NCBI GenBank assembly: GCA_027886175.1
Contig: JAJNNQ010000077.1
Location: 1,674,001 to 1,738,000, forward strand
Reading direction: 5' to 3'
Length of the DNA: 64,000 nt
From: Phylloscopus collybita
Lineage: Eukaryota > Chordata > Aves > Passeriformes > Phylloscopidae
Made by a program: the position numbers and the translations under genes. Under the pieces are notes generated by a model. The model was given only the letters and a program-made list of their open reading frames with translations. It ran no database searches and was not told the DNA's origin. Every line of letters begins with the position of its first letter. Positions within the stretch are counted from its first letter, which is position 1. Below are positions 42,481-52,135 of the stretch, one piece after another.

Positions 42481-42834
42481 GTCATCTCAGTGGCCAACCC
42501 ATGGAACGATTTCCCTCGTCGACACAGAAACAACGCAGCTATTTGTCTTCTCTTTATTCTGGACAAGGGAGCAGATGTGACCGTATTCCCTGAGGACTCC
42601 TGGCCACCAAGCTGGAGACTGGAAGATGCTTCTGACGTAAGTGGAATTGGAGGAATCGTCACAGCTAAGAAAAGTGTAAGACAAATCTCCATCATCGTCT
42701 ACGACGAAGCAGGTCAGAAGTTTGAAGGAGAAGTGCGGCTTCATGCCTACATTCTTGCAGACCCACGACAACCACCATTGCTTGGGAGAGATGCCCTAGC
42801 CCAGCTGAACGTCAGGGTGACAAATTTACCCTGA
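42481..42834 (+). pseudogene. pro: endogenous retrovirus aspartic protease (pro), active-site change
   Basis: The retroviral protease cleaves Gag and Gag-Pol and works as a dimer around a D-T/S-G triad. Here the frame is one step back from gag (-1), as in viruses that reach pro by frameshifting. The active-site stretch reads LDKGADVTV, with Lys (AAG at 42565) instead of Thr or Ser, so it should be inactive. The flap (SGIGG) and the C-terminal LLGRDAL motif are preserved. The gag-pro slip site is not identified, and a TGA lies just upstream at about 42478. The frame ends at TGA 42832, six bases after a slip heptamer. Confidence 0.8.
42822..42828 (+). promoter_or_regulatory. -1 ribosomal frameshift heptamer at the pro/pol junction
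   Basis: AAATTTA sits in the correct register (A AAT TTA in the pro frame), four bases before the pro TGA at 42832. The next frame down is pol. This matches the canonical X XXY YYZ slip site used by several retroviruses. I did not model a downstream pseudoknot. Confidence 0.75.
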
Positions 42835-45376
42835 GGGCCACTGCAGCATACCCTTCACTTCCAATCCAGTTAACATGGAAGTCTTCAGACCCTGTATGGG
42901 TAGAGCAGTGGCCCATCCCAGAGCCTCGATTGTCCATCCTTCTTCAGCTGGTGCAGAGAGAACTAGATAAAGGGCACATAGAACCATCTATGTCGCCGTG
43001 GAACACCCCTGTGTTCGTGATCTCCAAACGCAGTGGAGAAGGTTTCCGTCTGCTCCACGACCTGCGTGCAGTTAACAAGAAGATCCAACCCATGGGTCCA
43101 GTTCAGACACGGCTCCCAAGCAACTCCTTCATTCCGGACAACCAACCTTGCGCTGTTCTCGATATAAAAGACTGCTTTTTCTCCATTCCCTTACATGACC
43201 AAGACAAAGAAAAATTTGCATTCCCCATCGTGTTTCCCAATGGCCAGCAGCCCAATCTCCTCTTCCAATGGAAAGTGCTGCCTCAGGGCATGGTCAACTC
43301 GCCAACAATATGCCAAGTCGTCGTCAGTAGAGCCTTGGCCCTGGTCCGGACTGATCATCCAGAAGCCTCCATCATACAGTACATGGATGACATACTAATA
43401 GCTGCTCCTCAACCACAGCAAGTAGACCATCTCGTGTCGACTGTCTCCAAAGTCCTGAAAGTCAACAGCTTTGAGATAGCTGAGGCAAAAATAAAGAGAG
43501 GCTCCTCTGTCACATTCCTAGGTGTGAAAATTGACAGCTCGTCAGTGACACCTCCAAAAATCAAGATGCGATGTGACATTAGCACCCTCCACGATGCACA
43601 GCAGCTCGTTGAGTTCTCCAGTGGCTGAGGAACATCGTCCTCATCCCACCAGAGGTGATGCCTCCATTGCACGAGCTCCTCAAAGGCAAGCATCCATGGG
43701 AGCGAAAAATACTGACAAGCCAAGCCATCAGCTCTCTCGATTTCATCGAGAAACAATTGTCTTCAGCAGTCCTTTCCTGGTGGGATCCTAAACTACCTAT
43801 CGATCTGTATGTGCACTTCACTAAAGAGGGCGGAGTCGGAGCACTGGCACAAGGACCTCCCAGTACAGCCAAGCCGGTGCAGTGGGTAGTGCTCGGAAGA
43901 CCAACACGAGCCTTTACCCCAGGGGTGGGGTGCCTGGGAAACCTAATCATGAGAGGAAGAAAGCTCGCAATAAGTCATCTAGGTCTTGAGCCTGCAAAAA
44001 TATACCTACCATTCAAAAAACAAATTCCAGCATCTTCAGTAGCGGTCTCTGAGCATCTTGCATTGGTCCTCTTCAGCTTTGCAGGAGAGCTCTATTATGC
44101 TGCCAAGCCCCCATGGACTCAGCTGCTGACCATGGTGGACATTGACCACCCACAAAAAGTCAAAGACCGACCGCAACCAGGCCAGACCGTCTTTACAGAC
44201 GCTTCCTCTGCCACCTCTACAGCCGCAGCAGTTTGGCAGACACAAGATCAGTGGCAGTGTGTGAAGATGACCGACAAAACACTGTCAGTGCAGCTGTTGG
44301 AAGCCTCAGCAGTTGTGCTTGCATGTGGGCTGTTCCGGTCCGAGCATCTCAACATTGTTACTGACTCCATGTTCGTTGCCAATCTCTGCCAGGCAATGAC
44401 AAGTCCAGGCATCTCTACATCCCCAGCTGCCACCATGACTGAGGACGCCCTCATGGCACGGGAAGGTACCATCACCATCATCCATGTCAACAGCCATAAT
44501 CCAGTAAAAGGATTTTTCCAACTCGGCAATGACAAAGCTGATGCTACCGCAAAAGGTCTATGGACCTTGCAAGAGGCCAACCAGCTCCACGAGTCACTGC
44601 ACATCGGTGCCAAAGCCCTAGTAAAACGGTGCAACATCCCAATGTCCGATGCCAAACATGTCGTAGCCACATGTCCTCACGGCCAAAGATCACCCCTATG
44701 GTCCAGTGGAGTCAACCCCAGAGGCCTCAAAGCCTCGGAGATCTGGCAAACAGACATTACCTTATGCCAGTTGTTGAAACCTCGGGCATGGCTCTCTGTG
44801 ACCATAGACACATACAGCAGCATGATCATCGCCACCCAGCATGCGAAAGCGAATTCGAAGGCTACAATCCAACATTGGCTGACGGCTATGGCATGGCTTG
44901 GCATTCCCAAAGAAATTAAGACCGACAACGGGACCAACTTCGTGTCGAGACTCACTCAAGAATTCGTCAATAAGTGGGACATTGTGCTAAGACAAGGCAT
45001 TCCGTATAACAGCACGGGTCAAGCCATTGTGGAAAGAGCCAATCACACCCTGAAGACCAAGCTAGAGACCTTGGCTCGTTTGGAGGGATTCACAGGAAGC
45101 ATTCCTCCATCAGAACAGCCACGTTTGCTGGCCACTGCCTTGTTAGCATTCAATCAGTTTCCAAGGGGAGAGCAAACACAAGCCCCTTCACAAAAACACT
45201 GGGCAGTTGAATCCACCAAGTCAGGTCCACCAGCCAGGGTCCGAAATGAAATAGGAGAATGGGAAACTGGGTGGAAGTTAATTGTCACAGGTCGGGGGTA
45301 CGGGGCAGTTGAAAAAGATGGGCAGATAAAGTGGTGCCCTTTGAAGTCTATAAAGCCTGTGCTAGGCAAGCCCTAG
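42829..45376 (+). pseudogene. pol: endogenous retrovirus pol (reverse transcriptase, RNase H, integrase), one frameshift
   Basis: Pol copies the RNA genome and integrates it. The reverse transcriptase begins near 42852 (IQLTWKSSDPVWVEQWP) and has LDIKDCFFSIPL, LPQGMVNSPT and the catalytic YMDD at 43380-43391. A one-base indel near 43610-43625 moves the reading frame, which then stays open from about 43655 to TAG 45374. RNase H shows VFTDAS (about 44190), the LLEAS glutamate, VTDSM and GNDKADA. Integrase follows, with HESLH at about 44586 and then CPHG, where the second zinc cysteine is replaced by Gly. The catalytic D, D, E are in WQTDI, IKTDNGTNF and QAIVERANH. Relatives have one continuous frame. 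Class II (beta/alpha-like) affinity is inferred from motifs and frame order. Confidence 0.9.
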
Positions 45377-45628
45377 CCCAGAAGTACCCAAGACAGACAG
45401 ATCCTCCCAGCCTAATTACTCCTATTCAGAACACACGGCTTGCTCAGAGAGTAGCTAGAGGGAGAAATCCTTCCAGACTTGTCAACAACACCCTAGAAAT
45501 CCACCTGGTTCCATTCAGATAGCTTCCCATACTGGGTAGGCTCATGTGCCAAATCACATTGCTAATCACGTTTTAAGTCTCTTCGACAGGTTCGTGAGAC
45601 CAGCGCCTTCTCATCTCCGCGTGCCTCC

Positions 45629-47404
45629 ATGTCCATCCGGACTCCGCTCCATCTCGCATGCTCCATTCTTGTGCTCCTGAGCCAGATCGCCAGCCCGATC
45701 CAGGCAGGTCGTCATCCCTACCAGCCATGCCAATGGAGCTTCAGAGATCCACGGGACGGTAGAGTGATTGCTCAGACTGTCTCTAATGCACCTACCTTTA
45801 TCATACACCTCAGTGACATATTTAACTTCAATGGCATAGGCCTCGATCCCCAGGGGAAGCCTATTTCCTACATTGCTTGAGGGACGTATTGGTGTCCTAG
45901 TGCCAATCCAGAGCAAAGCTACTGCATTCTATCCAACTGTGAATTTTGCAAACATTGGGGCTGCGAAACAATTGTCACGAGTGATTTGTGGGTCCCGGCC
46001 AAGAAAGACCCCTTCCTAGAGGTAACCTTCTGGCCAAAAAAATGTAAGAGAGCTGTGTACAGCACAAGCGGCCAAATCAGTGACATCAAGGGGACTTGTT
46101 CCCATTTAAATGTAACAGTCCTTCAGCCTCGAGACCCTACTTGGTCTGTTGGGCGAGACTGGTCAGTTTATCTGTACCACACGGGAACAGACCCCAGCAC
46201 AATTGTGCAAATCATTAGAGCTCCAACTCAACACCGTGCCGCATTCGGACCCAACTGCATAGCTGTTCAACAAAATCATCACAGACACAATGCTCTCGTG
46301 ACTGGTCTCATCACTTTTGCACCAACGTTCCACAGTACCTTTGAACTGACATCACACACAATGTTCTACAGGAGTCTAGGAGCTGTGTTCGCATCTTTAA
46401 ATGCGACAAAGCCAAATCTTACCAGCTCCTGTTGGTTGTGTTATGACACCTACCCACCATTCTATGAGGGAGTAGCCCTCAATGATAAATTTAAGTCCTC
46501 AAATGAAAGCAACCCTAAGCAATGTCATTGGGACATTCCCAGAAAAGGTATCACCTTAGAGCAGGTCTCAGGGAAGGGAGTCTGCATAGGCAGCAAGCGT
46601 CTCACTCGACAACACAGAAACATCTGCAACACATCAGTCGTCCCCTGCAGATCACGAGCATGGATAATTCCAGCTGCTCCGGGGACTTGGGCATGCAAAA
46701 CCACGGGAATCACTCCATGTGTTTCAACAAAACATTTCAGGAATACTAACGATTTTTGCATGCAAGTTGTTGTCGTCCCCAGGATCCTTTACTAACCAGA
46801 CAACGAGATGTTGCTGCAAATGGAGATAGACCTCCCACAATGAAAGAGAGAACTCATCACAGCGGTCAGCTTTGCAGTTCTCTTAGGCCTCGGTGCGACA
46901 GGAGCAGCGACAGGTGTCTCTGCCCTTGTCACGCAGAACCAAGGCCTAAGTCAACTGCAATCAACGGTCGACGAGGACCTGCTGCGGATCCAGAAATCGA
47001 TATCGGACTTGGAACGTTCACTTAACTCTCTGGCTGAGGTCATGCTCCAAAACAGGTGTGGACTAGATCTCTTGCTTTTGAGGCAAGGAAGTCTGTGTGC
47101 CACCCTGAATGCACAGTGCTGCTTTTATGCCAATTACTCTGGACCAATCAGGCAGTCGATGGCAGAGTTGCAGCAGCGCTTGGAACAGAGAAGCAAACAG
47201 CACGCCCAGCAGAGTTGGTTTAATTCCTGGTTTTCCCAATCTCCCTGGTTGTTTACCCTAATCTCCACATTGGCAGGACCAGTCCTTGTTGTTCTCCTAG
47301 TTCTGATGTTCGGTCTGTGCCTTCTCAACAAGTTAACCCAGTTCGTAAAAGCCCGGTTGGATTCAGTCAATGTTATGTTTTTAGAACACAGACAGTTAAC
47401 GTGA
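45629..47404 (+). pseudogene. env: endogenous retrovirus env, gamma-type, broken by stop codons
   Basis: Envelope glycoprotein remnant: surface and transmembrane subunits in one frame. ATG 45629 starts a signal-peptide-like stretch (ILVLLSQIASPIQA). The surface subunit has a CWLC motif at 46430-46441 and several N-glycosylation sites. The transmembrane subunit shows a hydrophobic, Gly/Ala-rich fusion-peptide-like segment near 46865, a CX6CC motif near 47100, and a membrane anchor at about 47255-47330. CWLC plus CX6CC is the gamma-type (including type D) arrangement. The frame has no indel but is stopped by TGA 45878, TAA 46793 and TGA 46841, the last just before the transmembrane subunit. No functional product is expected from this copy. 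Confidence 0.85.
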
Positions 47405-47496
47405 TGCGTTGTTTACAAAAATTGTACCTTGTTTACTAACCTGTTTACAGTTCATACTAACCCAAAGTTTACACAGTTGTAAAATTTTCCCATCAT

Positions 47497-47509
47497 GGAG
47501 AGGGGGGAT
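47497..47509 (+). other. polypurine tract of the provirus
   Basis: The run ggagaggggggat lies immediately before the 3' LTR and is the expected plus-strand DNA primer site. Confidence 0.65.
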
Positions 47510-47510
47510 A

Positions 47511-47803
47511 TGTTGACAGGCAGATGTAACGGTCATAGATAGGGTCCCCGCCTCTCCCCGGTTCTTACCGAATCCGGTCGTGCCTTGTGGACCTCCACTG
47601 GAGTGACATGACCACGTTGCGTCCATAAAAGACACCGCGCGCGTTTGAATAAATGCATTTCGCCATCCACTATATTAGTGCTGTGAGTGATTGCCCGGCA
47701 CAGTCTGTGCATTATAAAGGTAGTGATCGGCCAAGGCCCCGTCGAACCAGGTCGTCACACCGGGTCTCTCCGTGTGCCCACGTGCGCCCGGACCCCGGTA
47801 ACA
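47511..47803 (+). repeat. 3' LTR of the full-length provirus
   Basis: Starts TGTTGACAGG and ends CCCCGGTAACA, 293 bp, with a TATA-like ccataaaaga and AATAAA at 47648-47653. It is clearly related to 39619-39942 but differs at roughly a quarter of aligned positions by eye. I see no matching target-site duplication at the two ends. Confidence 0.8.
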
Positions 47804-48260
47804 TTATACACTCTTATTACTTAACCCTGCCTTCTCTCCTCTTCATCATAAAATGAGCTCAAAGTCCTTCCATGCTTGCGCAGTCCTTCACTCAAATTGG
47901 GTCAGTGGCATTTGAAATGGGTCAGTGGTGCCTTAGGATGAAGTCAGGAATGTCTTCCTCAAGGTAAACTTTTCAGCATGGTCTTGTTGGCAGACTCTCT
48001 GAACCCTTGGACATAATTCAAGCTCTCCTGCCTACTTCTGACTGGTTTTGGGGCCCAGGTGCACCCACAGTTTCTTCATCATTACAATACTCCATCATCC
48101 CCCAGAACTTCCACAAACACAGCAAAGTCAGGCAAATGATATATTGTTTTCTCCAACTAGTTCCATCTGGCAATGATCAACTATCCCACACTGCTTCTGC
48201 TCTAAACTCTTCATTAATATCCATTGCTTCTTGCTTCTATCCCTTTAGCTAAACTCTTAC
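47804..48260. other. short non-repeat stretch after the provirus
   Basis: About 450 bp of AT-rich, unique-looking sequence between the 3' LTR and the next satellite. Nothing is recognised in it. Confidence 0.4.
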
Positions 48261-49860
48261 CCCTTTGGATTCTTCTAAACCCTTGATTCAATTAGGGTCC
48301 GTACTGTCAAAATGGCCTCCTTCGTTCTGCACTGCCACAATGCTCTCCTTGGTTCCACAAGGCCTTGGTGTGTCACAACAGCCCCTTGGTTCCATGAACA
48401 GCCATAGTGTCACCACGGTCTCTTGTATCTACAGTATCACAATGGACAATTGGTGACAAGCAGCCCCACTGTGTCACAAGGAATATTTGATTCCATGGGG
48501 CCCCACGGTGTCCCACTGGCCCCTTGGTTCCACCAGGCCTCGCTGTATAACAACGACCCCTCAGTTCCATGAGGTTTTGTACTGCCAACAATGGTCGCCT
48601 TGGTTCTGTCGTGTGCAAATGGCTCCTTGGTTCCATAAAATTCCTATGTGTCACAGTGGTCTCCTTTGCTCCATGAGGCTCTGCAGTGCCACAATGTCCC
48701 ATAGTTTCCATGAGCATCTTCCATACTATCAACAATGGCCTTTGTTCCAATGAGGCCCCACAGTGTCACAAATGCTCCTTGGATCCATGAGGTTCTGTAG
48801 TGTCACCATGATCTCCTTGGATCTGCATTGTCACAATGGACAATTGGTTCCTTGTGGCCCAACTGTGTAACAATGGACCCTTGGTTCCATGAAGTTCTAT
48901 AGTATCAGCATGGCCTCGTTGGATCCACGCTATCACTATGGCCCACTGGTTCCATGTGGCCCTGCTGTGTCACATTGGCTTCTTGGTTCCATGAAGCCCA
49001 ACTGTTTAACAACTGACCCTTGATTCCATGAGGTTCTGTACTGTCAAGTTGGTCTCCTTGGTTCTGGACTGTAACAACGGACGCTTGGTTCCATGAGATT
49101 CCGTGATGTCACAATGGTCTCCTTGGTTCCACGAGGCTCTGCTGTGTCACAATGGATCCTCTATTCCATGGGGCCCTACAGAGTTGCAATGGACCCTTGG
49201 GTCCATGAGTTTCTGTCATGTCCCACTGGACTTTTCATTCCATGAATTTTGCTACTGTCAAGAACAGTTTCCTTGCTTCTGCAGTGTCACAATGGCTCCT
49301 TTTTCCATGAGCTTCTGTAGTGTAACATGGTCGCCTTGATTCCATGAGGTTCTGCAGTGTCACAACAGAAACTCTTGTTCCATTTGGCCTCCAGGTTTCA
49401 CAATGTTTGATTCCAGAAGGCACCACAATGTCACAAGGGACCCTTGGTTCTCTGAGGTTCCAGAGCATCCCAATGGTCACTGTGGTTCCATGAGTTTCCT
49501 TAGTGTCACAGTGGTCTCCATGGTTCCATTAGGCCCTGCCTTGTCACAGTGGTCCCCTGGGTTCCAACGAGGCCCTGCTGTGCCACACAGGACCCTTGGT
49601 TCCATCAGGTTCTGTGGTGTCACCACGTTCTTCTTGAATCTGCAGTGTAACAATGGACCATTGGTTCCACACGGCCTGGCTTTGTCACAAATGTCTCTTT
49701 GATTCCATGACTGCCACAACAGAGACTTGTTTCTAGGAGGTTCCTTACTGTCACAGTTGTCCCCTTGATTCCATGAGCCCCCACTGTGTCACAATGGACC
49801 CTTGGTTAAACAAGGCCTTGCAGTGTCTCAAGAGTCTCATTGGTTCCACGAGGAACACAA
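48260..49860 (+). repeat. 37-bp satellite array right of the provirus
   Basis: Forward-oriented 37-bp units, among the more diverged in the window. Parts (48770-49080) resemble 39000-39300 on the other side of the provirus unit for unit, so a duplicated block may flank the provirus. Confidence 0.85.
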
Positions 49861-51120
49861 GAGCTTTGCATCAACATTGAGCAATGCTTCCTTTCCACAC
49901 CTGGGAACCTCGGTCTGCATTCCAAAGAAGGGTTCAAGCTGAGGATGGCACCAGCAGCTTCCATCTGCAACAGAGATCCAGGACAGGGACAGAGAATTCA
50001 TCTGAGAGACTCAGAGAATTCTGCTTACAGAGCTCATTTCTGGTGACTCTGTTCCGTGTAGAAAGGTGACATCATTCCAGGCAGCCTGTCCTGAGCATGT
50101 GGTTCCTGAGTGGGCTTTGTTGTTTAGGAAACCTGCTCAGGCTTTTCCATTCTTTCCTCACCAAGAGGAAAACTTCTCCTGGGCCTGTGTGCAGGCAGAG
50201 GCCTGAGAGCAGGTGGGACATGGTGCAATGGGCTGGGACAGGCAGCTGCAGAGCTCAGGGGACAAGGTTGTGCTGCAGGGCACAGGGATGTCAGTGCCAG
50301 GTGGGCAATGTCAGACATGGTGAGGTTGGGGTGAGGAGCAGGTTGTCCAAGCAGGGTCAGCCTGTAAGGGGCTCATTCTTCTCCATGCCCAGACCTTCTA
50401 AGAAGACATTCAGCATCAAAATCCCTTGGGGAATGTTTCTATCCAATCCTCACTGATGTGGAAAAAAAAAATTGCTTGATTAAAAAAAGAAACAGTCATG
50501 AGATACACTTTATAATCTCCATCCTTCACAGGACTGCAAACTGACCTCAGTAAGGTGCACAAGCCTTGGAAGCTCAAAGCCAAGGGAAGGAAGACAAAGA
50601 GCTCCTGAGGGATTTTGGCATTTTCATGAGACCCAAGCTGGATTTGGGGCTGAGTCCATAACCACCGGGCACTGAGAGAAGGTTGAAGAAGCTGCTGAAG
50701 GAGTCAGAAGCAAAACCCCAAGTCCCTTGGAACATCCCTGGGCCCCAGTGAAGGCAGGGAGTGCCAGGATTGCAGGGAGCCCAAGGCTGTGAGCAGGGAC
50801 TGCAATGCTGAGCAAGGCCTGGGCTGGCTAGAGGGAGCAGAAAGGCCAAGGCCTGAGCCCAGGCCTGGCACAGCAGGGCCTGTCCCTCGCGGCTGGCTGG
50901 GGGCTGTTGGTGGGGCAGAGGGATGGCAGGGGCAGCAAGGACAAATGTCCTAAAGCTGCAAGGCCTGCCAGGCTGCTGAGGGAGGGGCCAGGCAGAAGCC
51001 AAGTGCAGGCTTTCCTGCAAGGAAAGTTCCTTCTGTGGGGCCTGCAGAGGCGCTGGCAGAGGCCAGGGGACAAAGGCCTGGGTGCCTGTGGCCCTGCCAG
51101 CCCTGCCCAGCCCTTGGCCA
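49860..51120. other. intergenic DNA without a recognised gene
   Basis: Moderately GC-rich sequence with no open frame that shows a domain. A short A-rich tract is at 50461. No RNA gene or clear repeat is recognised before the CR1 fragment. Confidence 0.45.
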
Positions 51121-51124
51121 TCTC

Positions 51125-51455
51125 ACCTGCAGGTGGGAGTGTGGATCTGCTGGAGGGCAGGAGGGCTCTGCACAGGGCCCTGGACAGGCTGGATCCAGGG
51201 CCCAAATCCAACCATGTCAGCTTGAACAAGACCAAGGGCTGGCTCCTGCACTTTGGCCACAACAACCCCTGCAGTGCTCCAGGCTGGGGACAGAGTGGCT
51301 GGACAGTGGCCAGGCAGAAAGGGACCTGCAGGGACTGCTGGACAGCAGGCTGGACATGAGGCAGCAGTGTGCCCAGGTGGCCAAGAAGGCCAATGGCTCC
51401 TGGCCAGGGTCAGGAATGGGGTGGCCAGCAGGAGCAGAGCTGCTGTGCCACCCCT
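51125..51455 (+). mobile_element. CR1 LINE fragment (reverse transcriptase C-terminal part)
   Basis: The plus strand reads [39 protein letters not shown] and, in another frame, [22 protein letters not shown]. This is the same region as the minus-strand copy at 36050-36410, and the two copies are close relatives. Several frameshifts; inactive. Confidence 0.8.
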
Positions 51456-51699
51456 GATCTGCCCCCAGCTCTGCACACAGACATTGCTGCTGCAGCTCCA
51501 GAGAAGGGAACAAAAGGGGGATCTCGACAGAAAACTCTACTGGGAAATCCTTTATTTCATTTAGAGCTACTGAGAGCACAGCTCCTCATTGAGATAGTCT
51601 GTGGCCACAGAGAAGGTGGAGAAAATCAAAATGAGAAATGGCACAAAACAATGGCTTTTCTTTGTGGACAATATCAAAACCCCTAAAATACAGGGAAAA

Positions 51700-52020
51700 T
51701 GTTGCCATGCCTGTGCCTGCTTGTTTTGGTTTTGGGAAATTCTATTCCCAGGCACAGTGTTGAAGCACAAGGCCATGTTCTGTAAACAACCGAAGCTCCC
51801 ACATCTGTTCCCAGAGGAGGGGCTTCGGTGATGGTCTCTGGAAAATGACCAGTAGTTCCCAAGGGTCCCACCTCTGGGGTGGGCAACTTCTAAAATGTAC
51901 AAAAGGAGTCAAAAAATAAAGGTGTGGTCTCTTGCCCAGTCTCTTGCTTGCAAGAGCACCATGCAGCCTTCACTGATGCCTCCCTGTCTCGTCGTCTCTC
52001 GGCGCCGTTATCAGTTATAT
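51700..52020 (+). repeat. 5' LTR of the compact LTR element
   Basis: Starts TGTTGCCATGCC and has aaaataaagg (AATAAA near 51915), then a U5 that ends near cagttatat. It matches 54355-54662 closely, with differences mainly a few substitutions and a 13-base insertion (ccagtctcttgct). Confidence 0.85.
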
Positions 52021-52021
52021 A

Positions 52022-52040
52022 TGGTGACCCCTGACGTGAC
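52022..52040 (+). other. primer binding site, tRNA-Trp type
   Basis: TGGTGACCCCTGACGTGAC directly follows the LTR. It matches the tRNA-Trp-type primer site known from alpharetroviruses, apart from an extra T. Confidence 0.75.
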
Positions 52041-52135
52041 CTGCAGCCGCGACAACAAGGTAAAAAATACCTTGTCCCCTTTTTAAAGGAAAAGGGATTT
52101 TTATTTCTCTCCGCAGGGAGAAGAAATTTGAAAAA

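Noticed and set aside
46756..47025. A frame overlapping the start of the env transmembrane region
   Set aside because: It is out of frame with env on both sides and has no features. The env frame itself continues through the stops at 46793 and 46841.
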